A DNA stretch of 64,000 nt from Allomeiothermus silvanus DSM 9946 (GTDB lineage Bacteria > Deinococcota > Deinococci > Deinococcales > Thermaceae). Below, piece by piece: positions 52,246-61,344 of the stretch. The number at the start of each line of letters is the position of its first letter. Within the stretch, counting starts at the first letter, position 1. The position numbers and the translations under genes were made by a program. The notes under the pieces are model-generated. The model was not told the DNA's origin. It searched no databases and saw only the letters and a program-made list of their open reading frames with translations. The stretch is from NCBI RefSeq assembly GCF_000092125.1, contig NC_014212.1, positions 1,012,001-1,076,000 of the forward strand, in the 5' to 3' direction.

Positions 52246-53334
52246 ATGACCGAAGAACAACATCTACGCGAGTACACCAAGGCCCTCAAGGCAATTCTGC
52301 CCAAGCATTTTTTCGAGCCAGTACCGGCCCGGATGATGTACCTGCCGATCTTTGTAGGGCTGTTTGTTCTGTGTGCCTGGGGCATCGTGGCGACCCCTCT
52401 GGTGCTGCTCAAGCTGCTTTTGTCCTTCGGGGCGGGCTATGCCTTCGTCGGAATGGGCTTTCTGGCCCACGAAATCCTGCACGGAGCGGTAACCAAAAAC
52501 CCGGTGGTACGTTCGATCGCCGGGACGATCGCTTTCCTGCCGCTCTTGGTAGGGGCCCGGCTCTGGCGCAAGTGGCACAACGTTGAGCACCACGGCCATA
52601 CCCAGCACCCCCACGACGACCCGGACGCGATGGGAACACTCGAGGTAGCCCAGCAGAAACCCATCTTCCAGTGGTTCTTCCGCCAAGCCCCAGCCTTCCG
52701 CAGCCTGTTTTTATTCAGCTCCTTCACCTTCTGGTTTAGCTTCCACGCCCATATGATGCTCAGGCGCTTCTTGCCCGAGTTCAAGCCCCACGAGCGACGG
52801 GTAGTGATATTTCAGGCCATCCTGCCGTATCTGGTCTGGCTAGGTGTGTTTTTGCTGGTAGGGCCGCTCAACTTTCTCTTTGTGTTCGTGCTGCCCTGGG
52901 TGATTGCTAACTTTATCGCCATGAGCTTTATAGCCACCAATCACCTCCTCAACCCGGTTACCGAGACCAACGACCCGCTCATGAATAGCCTCACGGTCAG
53001 GAACCCCAGGTGGCTCGAGTGGCTCACCCTGGGGTTTGGCCTGCACGTTGAGCATCATATCTTCCCGGTCCTCTCGCCCAAGTACGCCCATATTGTAGCG
53101 GCCAAGATCAAAGAACTCTGGCCCCAGCGCTACAACGAGCTTCCGCACTGGAAAGCCCTCTACTACCTGTGGAAGACGCCACGCCTTTACCGTGACCACC
53201 GCAATTTGATCGAGCCCACCAGCGGCAAGGTCTTCGGCACGATGGGCTTTGGCTTGCCCGAACGGGTTCAGCAGCACAAGCGGGCCAGGATCAACGCTCG
53301 GGCGGTAGGGAAGAAGAGGCGACGCTCGAGCTAG
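52246..53334 (+). CDS. Membrane fatty acid desaturase family
   Basis: A 362-residue di-iron membrane enzyme. Three His boxes are present: HEILH (HxxxH), HNVEHHGHTQH (HxxxHH) and HVEHH (HxxHH). Four or more transmembrane helices surround them (about 30-75, 160-180, 185-230). The RBS AAGGAG is 7 bases before ATG 52246. It resembles delta-type acyl-lipid desaturases or a related hydroxylase or ketolase; substrate not certain. It follows the cold-shock gene but with its own 195-base spacer. Confidence 0.85.
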   Translation: MTEEQHLREYTKALKAILPKHFFEPVPARMMYLPIFVGLFVLCAWGIVATPLVLLKLLLSFGAGYAFVGMGFLAHEILHGAVTKNPVVRSIAGTIAFLPLLVGARLWRKWHNVEHHGHTQHPHDDPDAMGTLEVAQQKPIFQWFFRQAPAFRSLFLFSSFTFWFSFHAHMMLRRFLPEFKPHERRVVIFQAILPYLVWLGVFLLVGPLNFLFVFVLPWVIANFIAMSFIATNHLLNPVTETNDPLMNSLTVRNPRWLEWLTLGFGLHVEHHIFPVLSPKYAHIVAAKIKELWPQRYNELPHWKALYYLWKTPRLYRDHRNLIEPTSGKVFGTMGFGLPERVQQHKRARINARAVGKKRRRSS

Positions 53335-53429
53335 ACCTACGGCTTGCGCAGGGCGAAGGCGCGCCGCCGGGCAGGGAGTATTCTATCCGGCCCTGTACCT
53401 AGCCCCCCGAACCCTGTACCCTATTCCTC

Positions 53430-54227
53430 ATGCGGATTCTGATCACTAACGACGACGGCATCTTTTCCCCCGGAATCAAGGCTTTGGCTTTCGCCCTGCG
53501 CACCTTGGGCGAGGTGATGGTGGTGGCCCCTGACGTGGAGCAGTCGGCGGTAGGGCATGGGATCACCGTACGGCGCCCCTTGCGCTTCAAGCACACCGCA
53601 GCCGCGGGGTTTGGCGAGATCCCGGCCTACCGGGTAGACGGAACCCCGGCCGATTGCGTGGTGCTAGGCTACCACTTGCTAGGCAAGCCCGATCTGGTAT
53701 GTTCGGGGATCAACATTGGGGTAAATTTGGGTCTCGACCTGACCCACTCGGGTACGGTGGCGGCGGCGCTGGAGGGCACCAGCCTGGGCATCCCCTCGAT
53801 CGCCTTCAGCCAGGAGGTCTCCGAGGAGGAACTGCGCTTTGAGGAGGCCGCTCGGCTAGCGGTTCCTATCGCCAAGTGGGTACTCGAGCAGGGCTTGCCC
53901 AGCGGCATCCTCCTGAACGTCAACTTTCCCAAAAGCACTCCCAAGGGCATCAAGATCACTCGGCTCTCCAACCACCACTGGCAAGACACCGTGCTCAAGC
54001 GCGAAGACCCCGAGGGTAAGTCCTACTACTGGGTAGCTGGGCAACAAACCGGGCTCGAGGATGAAGGTACCGACCTCTGGGCGGTCAAACAGGGGTATGT
54101 CTCGCTTACCCCGGTCACCATGGACTATACCGCCTATAGCTTCAAAGGGAAGCTCGAGGCGTCTTTTCCCGATAGCTGGGTAGCAACTCCGCCAGCAACG
54201 GCGAGCCGAGGGCCTGCTGACGTATAG
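53430..54227 (+). CDS. surE: 5'-nucleotidase SurE
   Basis: A 265-residue survival protein, a metal-dependent nucleoside monophosphate phosphatase. The N-terminal motif is LITNDDGIFSPGIKAL, with the two acidic metal ligands in the NDDG motif; further ligands are in VEQSAVGHGITVRRPLR and SGINIGVNLGLDLTHSGTVAAALEG. TACCCT lies 7 bases before ATG, matching the leaderless spacing, though the same word repeats nearby. Confidence 0.95.
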   Translation: MRILITNDDGIFSPGIKALAFALRTLGEVMVVAPDVEQSAVGHGITVRRPLRFKHTAAAGFGEIPAYRVDGTPADCVVLGYHLLGKPDLVCSGINIGVNLGLDLTHSGTVAAALEGTSLGIPSIAFSQEVSEEELRFEEAARLAVPIAKWVLEQGLPSGILLNVNFPKSTPKGIKITRLSNHHWQDTVLKREDPEGKSYYWVAGQQTGLEDEGTDLWAVKQGYVSLTPVTMDYTAYSFKGKLEASFPDSWVATPPATASRGPADV

Positions 54228-54264
54228 CCATCCGTGGGGTAGGAGTCTGCTGAATTCGTATTGC

Positions 54265-54320
54265 CCCTGCCCGAAGCGCCTGGGAGGCAGCCAAACCTAG
54301 GCCGAACGCTTCGGGTAGGG
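54265..54320. terminator. Long inverted repeat at convergent gene ends
   Basis: CCCTGCCCGAAGCG (54265-54278) pairs with CGCTTCGGGTAGGG (54307-54320), 14 bases with one G-U pair, and the loop can fold further (GCCTGG with CCTAGGC). It lies between surE (+) and the TPR-membrane gene (-) and may terminate both. Confidence 0.6.
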
Positions 54321-54321
54321 T

Positions 54322-55812
54322 TCATAGCAACGTCCGCACCAGCGGTAGATTGGCGATCAGGGCCAGGATGATCCCGACCAACACCCAAGCGGTCACCCCG
54401 CCCCAGACCCCCCCGGCCCGTCCACGCAGCCAGCCCAGAAAGAACCCCGCGGCCACCAGGAATAGGGTTGGCCCCGGCACGGCCAGCGCGCCCAGCAGCG
54501 AGGCCATGGGCAGGGCCAGCTCCTTGTAGCGTTCGCGCAGGGCATCGGTAGCCACGCCCCGCAGTACCGGCTCCAGCAGGGCGAATCCTACGAAGGTCAG
54601 GAACATCGGCGGAACTTCGCCCAGGCCCAGTGGCTTGCGCACCAGGCTGTACAGGCCCAGCAGCGCCAGCAGCACCACCCCGGCCCACAATCCCTCGATC
54701 CAGCCCCGGGGGAGGCCTAGGTGGATGGCCAGGTGACGTCGCAGACGATTGTAGGTGATCAGCAGGACGAAAGCACCCAGCAGGAAGTAGAAGACTGGGC
54801 GGACCAGTGCAGATTGTACCGGGGTGAAGATGGCCAGCCAGTTGCCATAGAGCGAGAAACCCACCCAGCCGCTGACGATAGCCGCCAGGACCAATCCGCC
54901 GGTTAACCATACGTAGAGGGTGCCGGGCCCATAGATAGGCTCGCCGCTCATTTCTATGGTGCGCATTGGCTCGATGCGGCTTTCTCCGTAGAGGACGATA
55001 CCCAAAAAGATCAAAAAGGTCAGCAGCCAGGGCCAGGTGCGCAGGAAAAGCTCGTTGGCCAGACCCACTCGGGCCGAAAGCTGCCGTAGCACCCAGCCGC
55101 CTTTGGTCCAGACACCCTGGCCATAGTAGATCATGGCCAAAAGCCCCAAGGCCCGATTGTAATCGGGCTCGAGCGGTCCTAGCCGGGGCAGGGTGGCTTC
55201 CAGACCCGCAGCGGCCTCACCTAGTTGTCCTGCCGCCCATTGCAGCTCGGTGCGCAAGACGCTCTCGGCAGGGCTATCCCCCAGCAGGGTGATGCCCTCT
55301 TGGAGCCGCCCCATACGTTGATACAGACGGGCCGCCCCCAAGCGTCCCTCGGCATTGGCAGTAGCTCGCAGATAAAGGGGTAGGGCTTCTTCGTAACGGC
55401 CCAGAGCCTCGAGGGCTTGCCCGCGCAGTATTAGGGCTTGGGTGGAGCCCTGGTTACCCAAAAAGACCAGGGCGTCGGCGGGACGGCCCTCTAAGAGCCG
55501 AGCCCAGCCGGTGAGCAACTGCACCTCGGGGTCATTGGGGGCTAAGCGGTCCAGTTTTTCCAGCGTGGGTTTGGCCGCTGCCAGGTCTTTACGCTCGAGA
55601 TAAATGCTAGTGAGGAGCTTAAGGCTCGGTAGATACTCGGGGTCGGTTACTAGGGCTAGCTCGCAGGTGGCCCTGGCGCTGTTCAGATCACCCTGCGCAT
55701 ACAGCGCCTGGCATTGCTGGTGATATTGTTGGGGGCCGAGGCCAGCTTGGGCCCAAGCCAGCGCTGCACAGACCCAACTGAGGCCGAGCAGCACGGCCCA
55801 TACGCGCTTCAT
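54322..55812 (-). CDS. TPR protein with CPBP-like membrane domain
   Basis: A 496-residue protein. A signal-like helix (MKRVWAVLLGLSWVCAALAW) is followed by about 220 residues of TPR-like helices (ALYAQGDLNSARATCELALV, LLEGRPADALVFL). The C-terminal 250 residues contain about seven transmembrane helices. One carries FALLEPVLRGVATDALRERY, similar to the EExxxR motif of CPBP/CAAX-type intramembrane proteases but with EP in place of EE. Function as a protease is therefore doubtful. It may be a scaffold. Confidence 0.7.
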   Translation of the reverse strand: MKRVWAVLLGLSWVCAALAWAQAGLGPQQYHQQCQALYAQGDLNSARATCELALVTDPEYLPSLKLLTSIYLERKDLAAAKPTLEKLDRLAPNDPEVQLLTGWARLLEGRPADALVFLGNQGSTQALILRGQALEALGRYEEALPLYLRATANAEGRLGAARLYQRMGRLQEGITLLGDSPAESVLRTELQWAAGQLGEAAAGLEATLPRLGPLEPDYNRALGLLAMIYYGQGVWTKGGWVLRQLSARVGLANELFLRTWPWLLTFLIFLGIVLYGESRIEPMRTIEMSGEPIYGPGTLYVWLTGGLVLAAIVSGWVGFSLYGNWLAIFTPVQSALVRPVFYFLLGAFVLLITYNRLRRHLAIHLGLPRGWIEGLWAGVVLLALLGLYSLVRKPLGLGEVPPMFLTFVGFALLEPVLRGVATDALRERYKELALPMASLLGALAVPGPTLFLVAAGFFLGWLRGRAGGVWGGVTAWVLVGIILALIANLPLVRTLL

Positions 55813-55878
55813 GGGGTTCAGTTTAACATGCAAGGTTGCTTGGGCCTGGTAATATTTGGCTTGCAAGCGGAGGAGATA

Positions 55879-56571
55879 ATGAGGAAAAGTTTTGTAGGTC
55901 TATTACTTTTGCTATGGGTAGGGCTAGTCTGGGGTCAGAGCGACCCTATCTCGCGTCTGATCGATGACGGCAAGTACCTAGAAGCCTATGCTGCCGCGAT
56001 CAAGTTGGGAACCTCCGAGGGGTGGACCCAGGCCGCCAAGGCCGCGAGCTTTTACGCAAGCTATCAAGCCAAGGAGGGGGAGCGCGGCCCCTGGTACGAC
56101 CGGGCCGAGGATGCCGCGCAGAAAGCCATCGCCTCCGACAAGAACAACCCTGAGGCCTATTTTGAGCTGGCCCGAGCTGATGGGCGTTTGGCGCAGTTCC
56201 GCGGCATCTTGCAAAGCCTCAACCTGGCGGCTTCGGTGCGCGACAACCTCAATAAAACCTTGCAGCTCAACCCCAAACACGCGGGGGCGCGGGTGGCGTT
56301 GGCCTTGTGGAACCTCGAGCTGACCCAAAAGGGAGTGGGCTGGTTATACGGGGCCGATGGCGGGCGGATCATCCCGCTTTTTGAAGAAGCGATCAAGCTC
56401 GAGCCCGAGGAGATCATCCATAAAGTCGAGTATGCTGGCGCCCTCGCCAAGCTGGGCCGTGTGGCCGATGCACGCAAACAATACGAGGCGGCTTTGGCCC
56501 TCACCCCCAAAACGGCGGCGGATCGCTACGACCTCGAGCGGGCCAAGCGGGAACTGGCCGCGCTTAAGTAA
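55879..56571 (+). CDS. Exported TPR-like protein
   Basis: A 230-residue protein with a signal peptide (MRKSFVGLLLLLWVGLVWGQ) and repeated TPR-like helices: KYLEAYAAAIKLG, AEDAAQKAIASDKNNPEAYFELARADG, LNKTLQLNPKHAGARVALALWNLE, VADARKQYEAALALTPKTA. The start ATG 55879 has GGAGGAG upstream. It is divergent from the TPR-membrane gene with only 66 bases between, and may function with it in the envelope. Confidence 0.8.
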   Translation: MRKSFVGLLLLLWVGLVWGQSDPISRLIDDGKYLEAYAAAIKLGTSEGWTQAAKAASFYASYQAKEGERGPWYDRAEDAAQKAIASDKNNPEAYFELARADGRLAQFRGILQSLNLAASVRDNLNKTLQLNPKHAGARVALALWNLELTQKGVGWLYGADGGRIIPLFEEAIKLEPEEIIHKVEYAGALAKLGRVADARKQYEAALALTPKTAADRYDLERAKRELAALK

Positions 56572-56702
56572 CCAAGAACGCACCGTGTCGGGGCGCGCAG
56601 ATGCGCGCCCCGTCTTGTTTGTCCGCGGGAGCGCATGTTGGGCGGGCATGGCGGGTGGCATCGGGCCTGCTCTGCCGTTAGAGGATGCGGGGGATTCGAC
56701 GC

Positions 56703-57350
56703 TCATCTCGGGGTAGGCAGGCGCAGACCCAGCCAGCGGCTTGAGAGCCTCAGGGCGATGGTTGTGAGGGCTCCAATCAGCAAAGCCAGGTCGGGGGAGA
56801 GGGGGTAGAGGAGAAATACAGCGATGGCGCCCCCAGCCGCTGCCGAGGCGTATAGGTCGCGGTTACGGTAGAGGATGCCCGGAACCTCCCCGGCCAGCAC
56901 ATCGCGCAGGATGCCCCCACCGACCCCCGAGATAGTCCCGGCAAACACCGTTCCCCAGAACCCCAGCCCGAAGGCCAGACCGCGCTCAGCTCCCAGGGCG
57001 GCGAAAAGGCCCAGCCCCAGGGTATCGAGGTAGTAGATGGGGCGCTCGAGGTAGGGGTTCAAGCGGCCCGGTTCTAGCTGTCTCGAGATCCACCAGACCA
57101 GCAGCGAGACCCCCAAAATAGCCCACAGAATCGGTTCGTTGCGGAACACCTGCGGCGGCAGGGAGCCCACCACGATATCCCGGATCGAACCCCCACCGAC
57201 TGCCGTCACCCCAGCCAGGACGATGATCCCCACCAGATCAAAGCGCTTCTCCACCGCTATCAGGGCACCGCTCACCGCGAAGGTCAGCGTGCCGACCCAG
57301 GCCAGAATGTCCACCAAGGTGGGGCCGAAGGTGTGCAGAGCGCCTTCCAT
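56703..57350 (-). CDS. TRIC-family cation channel (UPF0126)
   Basis: A 215-residue membrane protein of about seven helices with two repeats. Key sites are AVSGALIAVEKRFDLVGIIVLAGVTAVGGGSIRDIVVG in the first half and AGTISGVGGGILRDVLAGEVPGIL in the second; GGGxxRD is the hallmark of TRIC channels. Prokaryotic TRICs conduct K+ and related cations. Placed at the 3' end of ispF, 20 bases away, on the same strand. Confidence 0.9.
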   Translation of the reverse strand: MEGALHTFGPTLVDILAWVGTLTFAVSGALIAVEKRFDLVGIIVLAGVTAVGGGSIRDIVVGSLPPQVFRNEPILWAILGVSLLVWWISRQLEPGRLNPYLERPIYYLDTLGLGLFAALGAERGLAFGLGFWGTVFAGTISGVGGGILRDVLAGEVPGILYRNRDLYASAAAGGAIAVFLLYPLSPDLALLIGALTTIALRLSSRWLGLRLPTPR

Positions 57351-57370
57351 ACGATGCGGATAGCCGATGG

Positions 57371-57874
57371 CTAGAGGCTTTGGGGCTCGAGCAGCACCAA
57401 CACCCGGCACTGGACGTGGTCGGGAGCGAGTTTTTCCGAGGTCTTGCAAGTGATCCCCACCCGGTCTTGGGGTAACTCGAGCAGCCGCGCCAGGTTTTGC
57501 TGGATCGCTGAGCGGTGGGGTGCTAGTTTGGGCCGATCGAGCATCACTACTGCGCTCACCTGGGCGGCTCGGTAGCCCTGTGCCCGGACTTGTTCGAGCA
57601 CCGCTCCCAGGATCACCCGGCTTGCCAAGCCTCTCCACTGAGGGTCGGTATCGGGGAAGAGGCTACCGATGTCCCCCAAGGCAAAAGCCGAGAGCAGGGC
57701 GTCAGAGAGAGCGTGGAGCAGCACGTCGCCATCAGAGTGGGCTACTGCCCCACGCTCGCTGTCGATCCTGAGACCCCCTAGCCAGAGTTCGCGGCCTGCT
57801 TCCAATGGATGCGAGTCTTCCCCGTAACCGATCCGAAGGGAGGTAGGCAGTAGGGTTGTAGGGTCGTTTCCCAT
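57371..57874 (-). CDS. ispF: 2-C-methyl-D-erythritol 2,4-cyclodiphosphate synthase
   Basis: A 167-residue zinc enzyme of the MEP pathway. The zinc ligands are in GYGEDSHPLE (Asp/His), and HSDGDVLLHALSDALLSAFALGDIGSLFPDTDPQW holds further active-site residues. The C-terminal TCKTSEKL and VQCRVLVLL are usual. The N-terminal 10 residues are extra. The start ATG 57874 is used because no later Met fits. The next gene is a TRIC channel; ispH of the same pathway is at 17.3 kb. Confidence 0.95.
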   Translation of the reverse strand: MGNDPTTLLPTSLRIGYGEDSHPLEAGRELWLGGLRIDSERGAVAHSDGDVLLHALSDALLSAFALGDIGSLFPDTDPQWRGLASRVILGAVLEQVRAQGYRAAQVSAVVMLDRPKLAPHRSAIQQNLARLLELPQDRVGITCKTSEKLAPDHVQCRVLVLLEPQSL

Positions 57875-57934
57875 CTTTCACATCCTACTTCCTGCTGCCC
57901 TTGACCCCCGCCCCCCGACTCTCGACAATGCGGT

Positions 57935-58525
57935 ATGGCGATCTACATGACCTACCCGGATGCCCTCAACCTGATGCAAAGCTGGACTACCTCAGAGAGC
58001 TTGCAGCGGCACATGTTGGCGGTTGCAGCGGCCATGCGGGCGTATGCCCGTAAATACGGTGAGGACGAGGAGAAGTGGGCGATGACCGGAATCCTCCACG
58101 ACTTCGACTACGAAAAAGCACCCGAGACCCACCCCTACAAAGGGGTGGAGATGCTGCGCGAGATGGGCTACCCCGAGGACGTGCTGGACGCCATCATGGG
58201 TCATGCCGACGACCCCCAGTACCCCCGCAAAACCCGGATGGCCCAAGCTTTGTACGCGGTGGATGAGCTGACCGGGCTCATCACGGCGGCGGTGTACGTG
58301 CGGCCCGACAAGAGCATCTACGGCCTCGAGCTTCCCAGCTTACAAAAGAAGTTCAAAGACAAGGCCTTCGCGGCCCGGGTGGACCGCCAAGGGATCATCC
58401 AAGGAGCCGAGGAGTTGGGGGTTCCCCTGGAGGAACATCTACAGTTCGTGCTCGAGGCAATGAAGGCCGAAGCCGAGGTGCTGGGATTAGTGGGGTCGCT
58501 GCGCGGGGAGAGCCGGGAGGGATGA
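57935..58525 (+). CDS. HD-domain phosphohydrolase
   Basis: A 196-residue HD hydrolase. The first His is in LQRHMLAVAAAMRAYARKYG, the HD pair in GILHDFDYEK, and the later metal site includes GHADDPQYPRKT and DELTGLI. It resembles YfbR/YqeK-type nucleotidases; substrate unknown. The stop overlaps the start of a truncated GNAT gene in TGATG, showing the two were once an operon. Confidence 0.85.
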   Translation: MAIYMTYPDALNLMQSWTTSESLQRHMLAVAAAMRAYARKYGEDEEKWAMTGILHDFDYEKAPETHPYKGVEMLREMGYPEDVLDAIMGHADDPQYPRKTRMAQALYAVDELTGLITAAVYVRPDKSIYGLELPSLQKKFKDKAFAARVDRQGIIQGAEELGVPLEEHLQFVLEAMKAEAEVLGLVGSLRGESREG

Positions 58526-58635
58526 TGCAGATCATGCAAGCTGCCCCTGAGCACCTGGACCTCTCCGTCCCGCTTTTCGACGGCTACCGGCAATTTTATC
58601 GGCAAGCCTCCCGCGCGCAACTACAGACTGGGTAA
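58525..58635 (+). pseudogene. GNAT acetyltransferase, N-terminal remnant
   Basis: ATG 58525 starts a 36-residue frame: MQIMQAAPEHLDLSVPLFDGYRQFYRQASR and a stop TAA at 58633-58635. The segment IxxAxPEDLDxxVPLFDxYRxFYxQxS is a typical GNAT N terminus. The acetyl-CoA site of the family is missing, so only the start of the gene remains. It overlaps the HD gene by one base (TGATG). Confidence 0.6.
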
Positions 58636-58671
58636 CCTTTACATCTGCTGCTGCGCTCGAGATGGCAAGAT

Positions 58672-58992
58672 ATGGATGTGGACTGGATACAGCCTTACAT
58701 TGGCCAACTTACCTTCGGCGGGATCGCCGGGTTTGCCACCGGCTACGCCCTGAAAAAGATCGGGAAGATCGTCGCTATCGCCTTCGGCTTGATCTTTATC
58801 GTGGTGCAGGTGCTGGCTCAGATGGGCTATGTCAGTGTGGACTGGACCCGGGTGCAACGGGATGTGGAGCCCTTGCTCAAAGAAGAGCAGGTGCGCAGCG
58901 CCTGGGATCAACTGGTGGCCGTACTAACCCGTAATCTACCGTTTGGCGGTGCGTTCGTGGCCGGGCTGGTAATTGGGTTACGGCGGGGTTAG
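58672..58992 (+). CDS. FUN14 family membrane protein
   Basis: A 106-residue protein with two to three helices: LTFGGIAGFATGYALKKIGKIVAIAFGLIFIVVQVLAQMGYV (about 13-55) and FGGAFVAGLVIGLRRG at the C terminus. The GGxxGFxxGxxLKK...GxxFxxxQ pattern is the FUN14 hallmark. Bacterial functions are unknown. Ends tail to tail with the next minus-strand gene, with no spacer. Confidence 0.85.
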   Translation: MDVDWIQPYIGQLTFGGIAGFATGYALKKIGKIVAIAFGLIFIVVQVLAQMGYVSVDWTRVQRDVEPLLKEEQVRSAWDQLVAVLTRNLPFGGAFVAGLVIGLRRG

Positions 58993-59553
58993 TTAGCGGA
59001 CGAATACCTCGAGCGGTGTGGCGATCACATCTATTCTGCGCTCGGGCTCGGCGTAGAGTTCTTCCATCAGCATCATAGGGTGGGCCAGGGTTGCCCAGGG
59101 AGCGGCGGCCTCGAGGTGCTTGGAGGGAAAGCCATATCCCTTGCCGATCCAGCCAAACTGTTTATCCACCGCTACCGAGCCTACCAGCACCAGGTCTATC
59201 GGTGTATCGTGCAGCTCGATTGGCTTGCCGTGGTAGGCCACGTCGCGTACCCGTTTTAGCACTTGGGGGGAAAGGCGCTCGAGCAGCAAAAACGTGTGGG
59301 CTTTGTCGGGGTGGGGCATGATGAGGCGTTTCCCCGATTTTAGGATCGCCTCGCGCAGGGGTTTTAAAACCTGGTCCGGCCCGGCCAGGATGGTTTCGGC
59401 CTTGAGGAAAACTTCCAGCGCCATCAATTTTTCCGCGGCCCGGCTAGCCCCTACAAAGTTGGGGTGGTGACCATGCGGCGGGGTCGGGTAGGCGGCTGCC
59501 CGACGAGAGTGGAGGGTGTTCCAGACGTATTCGCGCAGTTCGCCTTGGGTCAT
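58993..59553 (-). CDS. 5-formyltetrahydrofolate cyclo-ligase-like protein
   Basis: A 186-residue protein of the MTHFS-like (COG0212) fold. It has VWNTLHSRRAAAYP at the N terminus, RLIMPHPDKAHTFLLL, and DLVLVGSVAVDKQFGWIGKGYGFPSKHLE. The last matches the IGKGxGYxD-type substrate loop of cyclo-ligases. It lacks the full ATP-site pattern of true MTHFS, so its activity is uncertain. Single gene, convergent with FUN14. Confidence 0.75.
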   Translation of the reverse strand: MTQGELREYVWNTLHSRRAAAYPTPPHGHHPNFVGASRAAEKLMALEVFLKAETILAGPDQVLKPLREAILKSGKRLIMPHPDKAHTFLLLERLSPQVLKRVRDVAYHGKPIELHDTPIDLVLVGSVAVDKQFGWIGKGYGFPSKHLEAAAPWATLAHPMMLMEELYAEPERRIDVIATPLEVFVR

Positions 59554-59602
59554 TGACCTCTACATGATATCTGCCCAGGGGAACGGTTGGATGGCAGGCT
59601 CG

Positions 59603-60613
<1,011 letters not shown>

Positions 60614-60615
60614 GG

Positions 60616-61251
60616 CTAGGCGTGTTTGAGCACGATGTTCTTCAGGCTACGGGCCACGTCTTGGGCACGGTCGGTAGCGTCCTCGAGGTACTGGTAAAGC
60701 TCTCCCCAGCGGATTGCCGCCACCAGTTCGCGCACCTCCTTTACCTGGTCGAAGAGGCCGCTGGAGGCCTGATCCATCAGAGCGTCGCCTTCGTCCTCGA
60801 GCTCTTCCACCTGGCGGATTTTAGCCAGCAACTCGTCGTTACGCTTGAAACCCTCCAACAGCGGGATGGACTCGGCCAGTAGCCGGGCCTGCCGGGCGAT
60901 GACCTGGGCCATCTGACGGGTCAGGGGGGTGGGTTTTTCGATCCGGTAAAGCCACATTCGCCGGGCTGCTTCCTCGAGGGTGTCAATAAAATCATCGAGT
61001 CGCCCGGAAAGCTCTATGATGTCCTCGCGGTCAATGGGGGTAACGAAGGTCTGGGTAAGGGCCTGGGATACTTGTCGGGAGATCTCGTCGCCACGGTGCT
61101 CGAGATCACGGATTGCACGCACCTTGCGTTCTACATCGCTGAAGTGCTCGACCAACTCGAGCAAGGCCTGGGCCGTCTGATCGGCCACCTGGGCAGCCTG
61201 GGCGAAATAGTCGAAGAAGCGCTCGTTCCTGGGGAGGAATCGGTTTAGCAT
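60616..61251 (-). CDS. DUF47 (PhoU-like) protein
   Basis: A 211-residue helical PhoU-domain protein (UPF0111). Typical residues are RFFDYFAQAAQVADQTAQALLEL, RDLEHRGDEI, FVTPIDREDIIELSGRLDDFIDTLEEAA and VEELEDEGDALM, in which the acidic ExxxD sites bind metal. It partners the downstream permease gene pit. A TACAAT box is 9 bases before ATG. Confidence 0.93.
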   Translation of the reverse strand: MLNRFLPRNERFFDYFAQAAQVADQTAQALLELVEHFSDVERKVRAIRDLEHRGDEISRQVSQALTQTFVTPIDREDIIELSGRLDDFIDTLEEAARRMWLYRIEKPTPLTRQMAQVIARQARLLAESIPLLEGFKRNDELLAKIRQVEELEDEGDALMDQASSGLFDQVKEVRELVAAIRWGELYQYLEDATDRAQDVARSLKNIVLKHA

Positions 61252-61260
61252 ACCGGGCTA

Positions 61261-61304
61261 ATTGTATCCCCCGGTTGAGGGGGGGGTTGACAGTTCGCTG
61301 ACAA
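61261..61304 (-). promoter_or_regulatory. Pho-box-like repeat and -10 of the DUF47-pit operon
   Basis: On the minus strand TTGTCA-GCGAA-CTGTCA (61304-61288) repeats with the 11-base period of a PhoB box (CTGTCAT-like). TACAAT (61266-61261) follows 21 bases later, then 9 bases to the ATG. Phosphate-limited expression is plausible. Confidence 0.5.
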
Positions 61305-61344
61305 AACCCAGGGGCGTTTATAGCCGATACGCGGTCTACCTCTT

